DNA from: Dictyobacter kobayashii
GTDB taxonomy: Bacteria; Chloroflexota; Ktedonobacteria; Ktedonobacterales; Ktedonobacteraceae
Assembly: GCF_003967555.1 (NCBI RefSeq)
Contig: NZ_BIFS01000001.1
Location: forward strand, 1,674,001 to 1,738,000
Direction of reading: 5' to 3'
Length of the DNA: 64,000 nt
A program made the position numbers and the translations under genes. The notes under the pieces are model-generated. The model saw only the letters and a program-made list of their open reading frames with translations, did no database searches and was not told the origin of the DNA. Shown piece after piece: positions 9,055-18,319 of the stretch. How positions within the stretch are numbered: position 1 is the first letter of the stretch; each line of letters starts with the position of its first letter.

Positions 9055-9789
9055 TTAAAGAGAGAGGCGCTTGAAGATGGTCTCGGGAATCGATTTGATG
9101 ACCAGCATAATTACGCGCCAGTAACCAGGGACATAGACGACATCTTTACGCTTCTTGATCGCCTCGTAAATCCCTTCGCCAACAGCCTCCGGCTGAGCAA
9201 AGAGCAGGCCCTGCTTCATGTGAGCGGTCATGGGCGTGGAAACTGTGCCTGGCTTGATGGTAATCACAGTTACACCAGACTTCGATAAACGGTTGCGCAG
9301 GCCCTGTAAGAAGGTGCTGACCGCAGCTTTGGCGGTACCATAGACATAATTGGTCTTGCGTCCACGATCACCCGCGACCGAGGAGATAACCGCGATGGTG
9401 CCGCGCTTCTGTTGCTCGAAATAGTTGGCACTCAAGGTCAACAGCGAGATCACGCTCAGGGCATTCGTATTCAACTCCTGCAGCGTCTCCGCCACGCTCA
9501 GCTCACTGGCGCGCTGGTCGCCCAGAGTACCATGCGCGATCAACAACACATCCAGACCACCCAGGGTAGCGATGGCCTGCTGCAACATCTCATCGTGATG
9601 CTCTAACTGATTGAGATCCAGCTCGTAGGTTTCGATAGCCTTCGCCCCACGCACCTTTAGATCGGCAGCCACCACGGCCAGCTTATCGGCAGAGCGACCA
9701 ACCAGGAAAAAATCAGCCCCATCGCGGGCAAAGAACTTGGCTGTCTCGTGGGCCAGCGCAGAACTGGCCCCAATAATTGCTACTCTCAT
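9055..9789 (-). CDS. dprE2: Short-chain dehydrogenase, DprE2-type 2'-epimerase subunit
   Basis: A 244-residue SDR with Rossmann motif GASSALA (7-13) and catalytic Ser137, Tyr150 and Lys154 (YVYGTAK). The segment ISSVAGDRGRKTNYVYG is very like actinobacterial DprE2, which reduces the 2-keto intermediate made by DprE1 to give decaprenylphosphoryl-arabinose. The gene lies 17 bases downstream of the DprE1-like gene, supporting a two-gene operon. Polyprenyl-phosphate ribose is the inferred substrate; the real acceptor glycan in this organism is unknown. Confidence 0.82.
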   Translation of the reverse strand: MRVAIIGASSALAHETAKFFARDGADFFLVGRSADKLAVVAADLKVRGAKAIETYELDLNQLEHHDEMLQQAIATLGGLDVLLIAHGTLGDQRASELSVAETLQELNTNALSVISLLTLSANYFEQQKRGTIAVISSVAGDRGRKTNYVYGTAKAAVSTFLQGLRNRLSKSGVTVITIKPGTVSTPMTAHMKQGLLFAQPEAVGEGIYEAIKKRKDVVYVPGYWRVIMLVIKSIPETIFKRLSL

Positions 9790-9806
9790 CTTTTATCATA
9801 CTTTCA

Positions 9807-11162
9807 TTATATGTACAGAGGGATATTGCTATTGGTCCCCTGAGTCACACGACGCCAGAAGCTGGAGGAGAACTTGGGATCAATATACTGCTCAAACTCC
9901 TGCCACTGCGGATAGTATTTCTTAAAGGACTCGGGGCTCATGCGAGCATCTTTGGCTGGATAGAGGACGCCACCGTTATCTTCAACAATGCGGTCCATCT
10001 CATTCATGAAGTTGCGGGTGCGCTGACCATGATTCGAGAAGTCCAGGGCCAGCGTAATGCCGGGCCTTGGGAAGGACAACATACCGGGCGATTTAACATA
10101 GCCAAACTGCTTCAAAACGGTCAGGAACGATCCTTCACCTGCCTGCTGGATATGGTGGATACACTTATGCATCGCATCGCGGCCATGCTCAAACGGCACC
10201 ACAAACTGATACTGGAAGAAGCCACGCTTACCGTAGATACGGTTCCAGTTGTGGATCGCATCCAATGGATAGAAGAAGGGATCATAAGGCACAGTTTTAT
10301 TGACATACTTCTCTAACTGGACGCGGTAATAGGCCTCATTGAACGCTTTGACTGTGAAAGTATTGAGAGCAAAAGAAGGGAAATCGATCGGCACGGTCAG
10401 AGGCAACTTCTTCGGCTTGTACTTCTTCGCCAGGTCCGGGTCCTGGTTATGGTTACCACGAGAGAATTTACCACGGCAAAGCTTGTCACCACCGATCAAG
10501 AGATCCACCCAGGACACGGTATAGTCATAATCTTTATCAGAGGCAGCCGAGAGCTCGAAGAACTCATCCAGAGATTCAAAGCGGATCGACTCCATGTCGA
10601 TAAACGGGTTTACAATCTTTTTCAGTCGGAACTCAGCCCAGAGAATTACACCCGTCAGGCCCAGACCACCAATAGTGGCGCGGAAAAGCTCGTTGTTCTG
10701 TTCTTCTGAACAGATAAGATGCTCACCACTTGAGCGTACTAGCTCAAACTTGATCACATGACAGCCAAAGGTGCCGGCGACATGATGATTTTTGCCATGC
10801 ACATCATTGGCGATAGCGCCGCCAACCGAGACAAACTTGGTGCCAGGGCTAACCGGCAGGAACCAGCCACGCGGTACCGCGACCTGCAAGACATCGGCCA
10901 GCGACACGCCAGCTTCACAACGAATAACGCCGCGCTCAGTATCAAAAGAAATAAAGTTTTTAAGATGACTTGTATCAATGGAGATGCCGTCCTCATTCAG
11001 ACAGCTATCCCCATAGCTGCGACCATAGCCATAAGGGAGTATTGATTGATCGAGAGAGGCCAGATCTGGCAGTTCATCGCGCCAGTATACTGGTACGACC
11101 TGGTTATTTTTTACTAATGGATAGCGCCCCCAGGATTGAGGCTGTTTATTTGCAGATGCCAT
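9807..11162 (-). CDS. dprE1: FAD-dependent DprE1-type decaprenylphosphoryl-ribose oxidase
   Basis: A 451-residue FAD-linked oxidoreductase. The PCMH-type FAD domain contains LPYGYGRSYGDSCL (42-55) and AIANDVHGKNHHVAGTFG (116-133), both hallmarks of DprE1; the C-terminal half carries the family segment LSFPRPGITLALDFS (362-376). The family oxidises C2 of polyprenylphosphoryl-ribose. At the position of the mycobacterial Cys387 (motif PGWNICVDFP) this protein has Ala372 (PGITLALDFS), so it lacks the cysteine modified by benzothiazinone inhibitors. First gene of the operon with dprE2. Assignment rests on motif similarity; other family VAO oxidases are possible but less likely. Confidence 0.85.
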   Translation of the reverse strand: MASANKQPQSWGRYPLVKNNQVVPVYWRDELPDLASLDQSILPYGYGRSYGDSCLNEDGISIDTSHLKNFISFDTERGVIRCEAGVSLADVLQVAVPRGWFLPVSPGTKFVSVGGAIANDVHGKNHHVAGTFGCHVIKFELVRSSGEHLICSEEQNNELFRATIGGLGLTGVILWAEFRLKKIVNPFIDMESIRFESLDEFFELSAASDKDYDYTVSWVDLLIGGDKLCRGKFSRGNHNQDPDLAKKYKPKKLPLTVPIDFPSFALNTFTVKAFNEAYYRVQLEKYVNKTVPYDPFFYPLDAIHNWNRIYGKRGFFQYQFVVPFEHGRDAMHKCIHHIQQAGEGSFLTVLKQFGYVKSPGMLSFPRPGITLALDFSNHGQRTRNFMNEMDRIVEDNGGVLYPAKDARMSPESFKKYYPQWQEFEQYIDPKFSSSFWRRVTQGTNSNIPLYI

Positions 11163-11283
11163 AGCTTATCTATTCCTTGTTTAGTATAGCGCGAATGAAT
11201 GTGTTTCAAATTGTTCTACGTCCATAATAACGCATAGGCCCTAACTCACGCCACGAATCCACCCAAAGGTATAGGTAGGGAAA

Positions 11284-11309
11284 CCCGATCTTCGGCGGCG
11301 AAGATCGGG
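11284..11309. repeat. 11-bp stem GC-rich hairpin
   Basis: Arms CCCGATCTTCG/CGAAGATCGGG around a GCGG loop, followed by C/G-rich sequence (GGTCCCTTTGAACCCC). A comparable hairpin next to a TCAAAGGGACC motif lies at 59426-59448. Probably a dispersed short repeat in the 11163-11405 gap, which otherwise shows no gene. Confidence 0.5.
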
Positions 11310-11405
11310 GGATGAAGTGAAATGGGGAACACCCCCATAGCCCCCGCAAAGGGGCCTCGCCGGTCCCTTTGAACCCCGCTCGTATAGAGCAAAGATAGCT
11401 ACAGC

Positions 11406-11853
11406 CTACGACAATATCCCTGATAGGCTGACATGCCAAAGAAACCTAATGGGCGCGCCTGGATCTGTTGCTGGTTGGCAAATGAGTAAGCAATCGCTGG
11501 TAGCCATCACAAGATGGTGTGTAGAGTCCTCAGAAGCAAAATAGCCGGCTATACTGGTCACATTGACATCAAAGCGCGTCACCAGTTCCTGCGCGGTCTC
11601 CTGCTCTTCCTGGAAGGCCAGATGATAGATGGCATCATCACTGGTGGCCACCAGTATGTGTGTATATTATCTTTCGCTACCGCCACGACCATTACATCCT
11701 CAAAGTGGCCCACAAGAAGTGTATGCCCCGCTGAAAAATAATAAAGCTTTCCCCTTCACCCGTTGTCACTACCACATGCTGAGCTTGCTCGCCCAAACGC
11801 ACAAAACCAGAGATCGCGGTTGCTTTCTCAGTGAACGCAATAGACTGTGCCAT
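11406..11853 (-). pseudogene. Frameshifted gene for a small repeat protein of unknown function
   Basis: Reading starts at an ATG at 11853 with GAAAGGAAG upstream (MAQSIAFTEKATAISGFVRL) and closes at 11692. The continuation is visible in two other frames (AGHTLLVGHFEDVMVVAVAKDN, then HHILVATSDDAIYHLAF and on to the stop at 11406). Two one-base losses would explain this, one in a T5 run near 11736 and one in a CA-rich stretch near 11660. The restored product, about 148 residues, shows internal repeats (HHILVATSD, HHLVMATSD) like a small beta-propeller or tandem sensor. Either a real pseudogene or a sequence error. Role unknown. Confidence 0.6.
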
Positions 11854-12045
11854 CTATTTGCTTCCTTTCAAGATATCTGGAGTCATTTAAATGTATATCT
11901 AGTTCCTCATTTTAAAGCTCATAGCAGATAATTGTGGTAGCATTAAAGTGTATTTATGGTTAATATTAAGTGTTCCAGGTGCTAATTTCTATAGAAAACA
12001 CACAAACAGGCTGCATGAACAATGCAGCCAATTTAGCAGAATAGC
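11854..12045. other. Gene-free AT-rich intergenic stretch
   Basis: Upstream of the decayed gene at 11406-11853 and downstream of nuoN. It presumably holds the promoter of the former; no clear hexamers or repeats are seen. Confidence 0.4.
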
Positions 12046-12099
12046 ATAAAAACCGAGGTCCGCTGCATCTGTAACAGGTGCGTCGGACCTCGGTTTTAT
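12046..12099. terminator. Terminator of the nuoJKLMN operon
   Basis: Strong stem ATAAAACCGAGGTCCG paired with CGGACCTCGGTTTTAT (one unpaired A), with T-rich sequence on the minus strand after the stem. It lies 19 bases beyond the nuoN stop codon and could act in both directions. Confidence 0.85.
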
Positions 12100-12117
12100 A
12101 CTTGTTAGCTTATACGC

Positions 12118-13614
12118 TTAGCGACCAATCAGGGAAGCGAAGAGGTTGAAGGCCGCAGGATTGGCTGCGTTGATGACGAGTTGTACGATGACAGTCAGGA
12201 CCAGCAGGGCAGCCGATGCCAGGGTGATCGAGGTACCCAGGCTCATTGAAGTGACCAGGCGACCCTCTTTCTGTGGCTCGTCAAAGAACATGACTTTGAT
12301 GATACGGCCATAGTAAACCACTGAGACAATGCTATTGAGCAAGGCTACAATTACCAGCCAGGGCTGACCAAGCTGCCAGGCGGCGGTAAAGATAAACACT
12401 TTACTAAAGAAGCCTGCCACCGGTGGAATACCCGCCAATGAGAGCAGACACAGGGCAGTGCCGACGCTCAGCAATGGGGCACGTTTCCACAGTCCACGGA
12501 AGTCATCGATCTTCTCTCCACCAGTCATATTCGCCAGGGCGATAATACCCGAGAAGGCTCCCAGGTTGGTGACGACATAGACCAGGATAAAGAACAGTAC
12601 CGCAGCGGTACCAGTAGCGGCTGCCGCGGGATTCTTCTGGGCCATACCGACTGTGCCAACCACACCGACCAGGATATAACCGGCCTGCGCAATACTGGAG
12701 TAAGCCATCATGCGCTTGATGTTGGTCTGAACTGCTGCCACAAAGTTACCCAGCGTCATGGTCAAGACCGCAACAATTGAGAGGGTAACGACCAGAGGTA
12801 CCAGGTCTACCTGCCACAGACCACCATAGATCAAGATGCGGATCAAAGCCGCAAAGCCAGCAGCCTTTGAGCCAACCGAGAAGAAGGCAGTCGCGGGTGT
12901 TGGCGCACCTTCATAGATATCAGGTGCCCACATATGGAACGGAACCGCCGAGATTTTGAAGCCGAAGCCCGCAATCACCAGCACATCCGCCACAATCACC
13001 ATCAGGTTGCCATTGGTGAAGCTCTTGAAGCTATGCGCCAGACCCACCAGATCGGTGGTCCCGGTCAGGCCGTACAGCAGCGCAAAACCGTAGAGCAGAA
13101 TAGCCGAGGACATAGCACCCAGCAAGACATACTTTACAGCCGCCTCAGACGACTTGGTATCCGAGCGAATCAGGCCCGCCATGACATACAATGGGAAACT
13201 GGTCAGTTCCAGAGCGATGTAGATCGAGATCAACTCAGTGGTACTGGCCATGAACATCATACCCACAACAGACAAGAGCAAGAGCGAATAGAACTCGCCG
13301 TCCGCCTGAACATACTTCCCAATGTAGTCGTAAGAAGACAGGATTATGACGGCGGCAATAATCAAAAAGATGATCTCAAAAAAGAGAGAATATTGGTCTA
13401 CCACCAGCATTCTAAAAAATGCAGTCTTGGGACCACTAAATGTGATAGCCTGCGCGATTGTAAAAGCCGCAGGCACGATCAAACCTACCATAGCGGTAGC
13501 CGCGATGACGATACGTTTCTTCGTAAAAAGATCAACGGCCATCACCACCAACGCTAACAGCACCAGGCTGATTTGCGGTGCCAGTAGGTAGAGATCAGAA
13601 GGCTGAAAAGACAT
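12118..13614 (-). CDS. nuoN: NADH-quinone oxidoreductase subunit N
   Basis: A 498-residue polytopic protein of the Mrp-antiporter-like family, about 14 membrane helices, one of the three proton-channel subunits of complex I. Typical segments: YIALELTSFPLYVMAG, with the conserved Glu in the fifth helix, and a Lys in the MMAYSSIAQAGYILVG segment. It is the last gene of nuoJKLMN, 72 bases after nuoM, and is followed by a strong terminator. The nuoM-nuoN spacer can form an imperfect hairpin (about 13636-13674). Confidence 0.95.
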   Translation of the reverse strand: MSFQPSDLYLLAPQISLVLLALVVMAVDLFTKKRIVIAATAMVGLIVPAAFTIAQAITFSGPKTAFFRMLVVDQYSLFFEIIFLIIAAVIILSSYDYIGKYVQADGEFYSLLLLSVVGMMFMASTTELISIYIALELTSFPLYVMAGLIRSDTKSSEAAVKYVLLGAMSSAILLYGFALLYGLTGTTDLVGLAHSFKSFTNGNLMVIVADVLVIAGFGFKISAVPFHMWAPDIYEGAPTPATAFFSVGSKAAGFAALIRILIYGGLWQVDLVPLVVTLSIVAVLTMTLGNFVAAVQTNIKRMMAYSSIAQAGYILVGVVGTVGMAQKNPAAAATGTAAVLFFILVYVVTNLGAFSGIIALANMTGGEKIDDFRGLWKRAPLLSVGTALCLLSLAGIPPVAGFFSKVFIFTAAWQLGQPWLVIVALLNSIVSVVYYGRIIKVMFFDEPQKEGRLVTSMSLGTSITLASAALLVLTVIVQLVINAANPAAFNLFASLIGR

Positions 13615-13686
13615 AATTACTCCTTACCCCGCAGCAGGGCGATCCAACTTTTTGACGGACCGCCCAGGCTGCTTCGGGGATCCCCC

Positions 13687-15294
13687 CTACTTGATCATGG
13701 TCACGGCCGAATGAATAATCGGCGTGATGCTACTCGAAATCATATTAATCAGGGGTGCTGGATAAACACCAACGAACACAATCAGTCCAGCCAGAGCAAA
13801 CAAGGGAACGAGTTCACGTGCCGAAGCATCCGTGAGCCAGTTCCACTTCTGATTGAATGGACCAAAGAAGACACGCTTGATCATCCACAGGAGATAAGCA
13901 GCCGTCAGGATCATGGTAAAGACAGCGATGAGTGTCGGGATGGTCCAGATGCGGAAGCTACTGGTGAAGACCATATATTCAGCTACGAAGCCAGCCAGAC
14001 CGGGCAAGCCCAGTGAAGCCATGGCCGCGAAGGTGAAGAGCGTACCTAGCATCGGCATGCGCTTGGCAATACCGCCAAAGATCGCGATCTCACGAGTATG
14101 GGCCAGATCATATACAACGCCAACGCAGAAGAAGAGCATACCGGTAATAATACCGTGGCTAAACATCTGCAGGGTCGCGCCTGTCAAAGCCACCTGACGG
14201 AAAGCCTGATCGCCACCAGCCAGCGCACCAGTAAAGATCAGATTGCCAGCGCCAGCCGCAGCGGCGACACCCAGCAAAATGATACCCATGTGGCTCACGC
14301 TAGAGTAAGCAATCAGCTTCTTCATATCCTTCTGTACGAGACAGATCGCCGCGCCATACAGGATATTAATGACCGCAATCACGGCCAACCAGCCCGCGAA
14401 TTGTGCCATGCCTCCCGGGAACAGGGTGAAGCAGAAACGGATCAGGCCATAAGCGCCCATTTTCAGCAGCACACCGGCCAGCAGAACACTGACCTCGGTT
14501 GGCGCGTCAGTGTGGGCATCTGGCAACCAGGTATGGAACGGGAACATCGGGATCTTCACAGCGAAGGCCATAAAGACCAGCAGGAAGGTCAACAACTGGA
14601 AAGCAACCGGGATACCCAGGATCGTCGTACTGCCACCGATCAAGTGACTGGACAGATACTGCATATCGGAGCTACCGACATGGAAGTAGAGCAGGATGAA
14701 ACCAGCCAGCATAAACACGCTACCAAAGAACGTGTAGAGCAGGAACTTCCAGGCCGAATAGATACGACCAGGCACGCCATGCTTTATAGCATCACTTCCC
14801 CAGACACCGATCAAGATGAACATTGGAGCCAGCTCAACTTCCCACATCAGGAAGAAGAAGAAGATATCCAGCGCCATAAAGACGCCCATCACACCAGCTT
14901 CCAGGAACAGAATCAAGGCCAGGTAATCTTTGACGCGCTTCTTTTTCCAGCCACCGATCACGGCCAGCATGGTCAACAAGGCATTCAAGATCACCATTGG
15001 CAGGCTCAGGCCGTCCACACCTAAAAAGTATTGGACCGTGAAGTGGGACGAACCAGCCTTAAGGTTGATCCAGTTCACCTTCACCTGGTCGGCCAGGTTG
15101 TTTAGATCGCCAAATCCGTTAATCCCTTTAGCATTCAGGACACGGAAGAAAATGAACAATGAGAGAGCGAACGTCAGCGCGGAAAAGACCAATGCCCACC
15201 AACGCGCTATTTTTGTCGGAAACGCGTAGACTCCCACACCACCAAGAACGGGCAGCAGGAGAATCCATGTAAGATCGCTTGAGAAAATCGACAT
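13687..15294 (-). CDS. nuoM: NADH-quinone oxidoreductase subunit M
   Basis: A 535-residue antiporter-like membrane subunit of complex I. Family hallmarks are visible: LMWEVELAPMFILIGVWG, with the key Glu, PMFPFHTWLPDAHTDAP, and KKLIAYSSVSHMGIILLG. It moves protons across the cytoplasmic membrane when the complex passes electrons to quinone. It lies 13 bases downstream of nuoL in the same operon. Length is normal for the family. Confidence 0.96.
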   Translation of the reverse strand: MSIFSSDLTWILLLPVLGGVGVYAFPTKIARWWALVFSALTFALSLFIFFRVLNAKGINGFGDLNNLADQVKVNWINLKAGSSHFTVQYFLGVDGLSLPMVILNALLTMLAVIGGWKKKRVKDYLALILFLEAGVMGVFMALDIFFFFLMWEVELAPMFILIGVWGSDAIKHGVPGRIYSAWKFLLYTFFGSVFMLAGFILLYFHVGSSDMQYLSSHLIGGSTTILGIPVAFQLLTFLLVFMAFAVKIPMFPFHTWLPDAHTDAPTEVSVLLAGVLLKMGAYGLIRFCFTLFPGGMAQFAGWLAVIAVINILYGAAICLVQKDMKKLIAYSSVSHMGIILLGVAAAAGAGNLIFTGALAGGDQAFRQVALTGATLQMFSHGIITGMLFFCVGVVYDLAHTREIAIFGGIAKRMPMLGTLFTFAAMASLGLPGLAGFVAEYMVFTSSFRIWTIPTLIAVFTMILTAAYLLWMIKRVFFGPFNQKWNWLTDASARELVPLFALAGLIVFVGVYPAPLINMISSSITPIIHSAVTMIK

Positions 15295-15307
15295 GTTTTC
15301 TTATCCT

Positions 15308-17458
15308 TTACTTCAAGCCCGTGGTGATCAGGACAACTACGAGGATCGCTAATACAGCCACACCACCAAAGAAACCCAGCATATATGTCTGTACACGGCC
15401 GGTCTCAATACGGCGAGCACCAGCACCCAGGCCAGTCACGCCACGCGCCACACCGTTGACGATACCATCCACAATGTAGGTATCGAACAGTTGCGCAACC
15501 TTGGAGACACCACCCAGGATCACATAGTTGGTGATCCAGTTGTACAGGTCGTCCATATAGTAGCGGTTATACAGTATGTGATGGATCGTGCGCAGCAAAG
15601 CATTCGACTGCACAACCTGGTTGATCTTGACCAGTTCGACACGACCATAGAGTCCCCAGGCGAAGCCCAGACCAACGAGGGAAACCAGGACACCAATCCA
15701 GGTATCTGGAGTTGCCAGCAAAGTTGGAATGCTTAAGTTCTTTACAGCCTCGGCACCAACGTTGACATACTGGTAAAAGCCAGTCCAGTAACCAGCGATG
15801 ACTGAAGGGATAACCAGCAGCATCAACGGAATGGTCATGGTTAAAGGAGACTCATGAACCTCACCGTAACCACGGTATGGACCACCCCACAGACCCATGA
15901 ATTTTCCACCCTTACCACCGAAGGCCAGGATGAAGGCGCGCAACATATAGAAAGCGGTCAGGCCAGCTGTGATCAGGGTCAATGCATAAATGATTGGATG
16001 ACCATTCTCCAGCGCCAGACCAATGATTTCTTCTTTACTATAGAAGCCGGACATGAAGGGGAAACCCGAAATGGCCAGTACAGCGACTAACCAGGTGGCG
16101 GCAGTAATTGGCATCCTTGTAGCCAGACCACCCATCAGGCGTACGTCCTGAACTTCTTTGTGCATGGCATGATGCAGTCCATGCAGTACACTACCAGCGC
16201 CCAGGAAGAGCAGGGCTTTGAAGAAGGCGTGTGTGAAGAGGTGGAACATACCAGGGCCAGGGCCGAACTCAGTACCAGCCACACCCAGGCCCACAAACAT
16301 ATAGCCCAGCTGACTGATGGTCGAGAAGGCCAGCACACGCTTGAAGTCTGATTGGACCAGCGCGATAGTGGCGGCAAAGAAGGCGGTAAACGCACCAATC
16401 GAAGCCACAACCTCGAAGGCAAAAGCAGGGGCCGCGCTAAAGAGTGGGAAGGTACGAGCAACCATGTAGACACCAGCGGCAACCATGGTAGCCGCGTGGA
16501 TCAGCGCACTGACAGGGGTAGGACCTTCCATAGCGGAGGGCAACCATGTGTGCAATGGAAACTGCGCCGACTTACCGATAGCGCCACAGAACACCAGCAG
16601 CATCGCCACACCCAGCAAGGTGGAATGTGCCAGCGGGCTGCCAGGAATGCGTGCTTGAATTGTCGCGAAATCGAAAGATCCTGTATTAACAAAAAGGATC
16701 ATGATACCGAGGATGAAACCGACATCACCAATACGGTTCATCACAAAGGACTGCAGGTTTGCACTGGCAGGTGCGGGCCGCTGCTCCTCAGGTTTAGCTC
16801 GTTTATTAATCCAGAAGCCAATCAGCAGATAAGAGCTCAAACCGACCAGTTCCCAGCCACAGAAGATCACCAGGAAGTTCTGAGCAAAGATGATCAACAA
16901 CATTGAGAAGGCGAACAAAGACAGGTAGGCATAAAAGCGCGCATAGCCTGCCGAGTTCTCCATATAGCCCTGGGAATAAAATTGGACCAGCAACGAAATG
17001 GTGGTCACCACCACCAGCATAGCGATTCCCAGACGGTCAATGTGGAAAGTAATATCATAATGCAGATTGCCTACATTTAACCAGTTGTAGGAAAAGACCG
17101 TCATGCCAGACTTCGCCAGTTCCGCAGAACTAGCCGAGCTAAAAAGAAGAACCCAGGAATAGACACAGGCCAAAAACATAATCAGCAGCGCGACATAGGC
17201 GCTAGCTTTTGCACCGGCGGAAAGGCTCGGAACCTTTGGATCATCATCGTCATCCTCGCCATGTCCACCATGTTCGTCATGATGATCATCAACAGCGCCA
17301 TGGTCCTCAATTTCATGATGGTCGCCATGGCCAGCGGCATGGGCAACTGGAGCAGCTTTAGGCCGGCTCAACATATCCCATACACGTGTACCGAAGATGA
17401 TTACAGCGAAAGCGAGGAGCGGTGCAAATAAGATTGTCCAAGATAATTGATACAACAT
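15308..17458 (-). CDS. nuoL: NADH-quinone oxidoreductase subunit L with His/Asp-rich loop
   Basis: A 716-residue complex I subunit, longer than the usual 610-660. The Mrp-like core carries FCGWELVGLSSYLLIGFW and SAQFPLHTWLPSAMEGPTPVSALIHAATMVAAG, and the C-terminal part carries the long lateral helix region. The extra length is partly due to an unusual loop after the first membrane helix (about residues 37-75), containing more than ten His together with many Asp/Glu (for example DDHHDEHGGHGEDDDDD), which could bind metal ions or protons. Part of nuoJKLMN, seven bases after nuoK. Confidence 0.95.
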   Translation of the reverse strand: MLYQLSWTILFAPLLAFAVIIFGTRVWDMLSRPKAAPVAHAAGHGDHHEIEDHGAVDDHHDEHGGHGEDDDDDPKVPSLSAGAKASAYVALLIMFLACVYSWVLLFSSASSAELAKSGMTVFSYNWLNVGNLHYDITFHIDRLGIAMLVVVTTISLLVQFYSQGYMENSAGYARFYAYLSLFAFSMLLIIFAQNFLVIFCGWELVGLSSYLLIGFWINKRAKPEEQRPAPASANLQSFVMNRIGDVGFILGIMILFVNTGSFDFATIQARIPGSPLAHSTLLGVAMLLVFCGAIGKSAQFPLHTWLPSAMEGPTPVSALIHAATMVAAGVYMVARTFPLFSAAPAFAFEVVASIGAFTAFFAATIALVQSDFKRVLAFSTISQLGYMFVGLGVAGTEFGPGPGMFHLFTHAFFKALLFLGAGSVLHGLHHAMHKEVQDVRLMGGLATRMPITAATWLVAVLAISGFPFMSGFYSKEEIIGLALENGHPIIYALTLITAGLTAFYMLRAFILAFGGKGGKFMGLWGGPYRGYGEVHESPLTMTIPLMLLVIPSVIAGYWTGFYQYVNVGAEAVKNLSIPTLLATPDTWIGVLVSLVGLGFAWGLYGRVELVKINQVVQSNALLRTIHHILYNRYYMDDLYNWITNYVILGGVSKVAQLFDTYIVDGIVNGVARGVTGLGAGARRIETGRVQTYMLGFFGGVAVLAILVVVLITTGLK

Positions 17459-17465
17459 CTTTTGA

Positions 17466-17795
17466 TCACCACTTCATCATATCGATCTCGCCAACATCCA
17501 CCGTAGCACGTTTGCGATAGATGGCAATAATCATTGCCAGCGCAACCGCAGCCTCGGCCGCAGCAACAGTGATAATGAAAATAGCGAAGATCTGTCCAGT
17601 CAAAAGCTCTTTATAAGCATTGACAGTATTAAAGTACGAAAAACCAACCATCGTGATATTGACGGCATTCAACATAATTTCAATACCCATCAATACGGCA
17701 ATAGCATTGCGCTTCGTAATCGCGCCATACAGGCCAATACAAAAAAGCACGGCCCCCAAAACAAGAAAATGATTGAGTGTAAGTTGCATCCCCAT
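17466..17795 (-). CDS. nuoK: NADH-quinone oxidoreductase subunit K
   Basis: A 109-residue, three-helix membrane subunit of complex I. The family pattern L-F-x-I-G-x-Y-G-x-x-x-x-R-N-A-I-x-x-L-M-G-I-E-I-M-L-N-A is clear, including the conserved Glu of helix 2 (GIEIMLNAVN), with a second Glu in AAAEAAVALAMI. Its ATG overlaps the nuoJ stop codon (TAATG), indicating coupled translation. A second ATG two codons in is an alternative start. Confidence 0.95.
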   Translation of the reverse strand: MGMQLTLNHFLVLGAVLFCIGLYGAITKRNAIAVLMGIEIMLNAVNITMVGFSYFNTVNAYKELLTGQIFAIFIITVAAAEAAVALAMIIAIYRKRATVDVGEIDMMKW

Positions 17796-18319
17796 TAATC
17801 CTCTCTGCCGATAACAATTGCGCCAACAATTGCGACCAACAACACCAGTGATGCAATTTCAAACGGGAGCACATAGCTGTAACCACTAGGACTGTACAAC
17901 AACTGGCCGATGCGCACAACGTTGTTAGGTATCTGCTTCGCTACCTCAGACGCATTAACAGCATTTTTTACAGCATGTTGGCTCGAAGAGACTGCGTAGA
18001 TGATCGTCGCACCAACGCCAGCACAGATCACAGCAGCCACTGGCCATAATTTGTTGGCCGGATTGGTTTGTGTCTGTCCGGTGATGCGCGTTAACATCAG
18101 CGCAAACAGGATCAAGATCGTTACCGCACCTACATAGATGAGGATTTGCACAATAGCAATAAATGTAGCACTGAGCAAGACATAAATACCGGCTGCCATG
18201 GCGAAAACCATGACCAGAGCCAGGGCGCTATGCACAATATTGCGAAGCCCCACCACCAGTAATGCGGCACCCACCAGGATCACGGCGAAGATCCAGAATA
18301 AGAGGGTGGCTAAATCCAT
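17795..18319 (-). CDS. nuoJ: NADH-quinone oxidoreductase subunit J
   Basis: A 174-residue, five-helix complex I subunit; typical motifs are ALALVMVFAMAAGIYVLLSATF and VQILIYVGAVTILILFALML, the pi-bulge-containing helix 3 region. Start at 18319 is chosen because GGAGG lies ten bases upstream; upstream in-frame codons have no support. It is the first gene of the local nuo operon: no nuoI, nuoH or soluble-arm genes are adjacent, so the rest of the complex must be encoded elsewhere. Confidence 0.94.
   Translation of the reverse strand: MDLATLLFWIFAVILVGAALLVVGLRNIVHSALALVMVFAMAAGIYVLLSATFIAIVQILIYVGAVTILILFALMLTRITGQTQTNPANKLWPVAAVICAGVGATIIYAVSSSQHAVKNAVNASEVAKQIPNNVVRIGQLLYSPSGYSYVLPFEIASLVLLVAIVGAIVIGRED

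Noticed and set aside
14098..15024. Long open frame opposite nuoM (308 codons), and similar ones opposite nuoN and nuoL
   Set aside because: Antisense shadows of strongly coding complex I genes; composition His/Gln-rich without any known domain.
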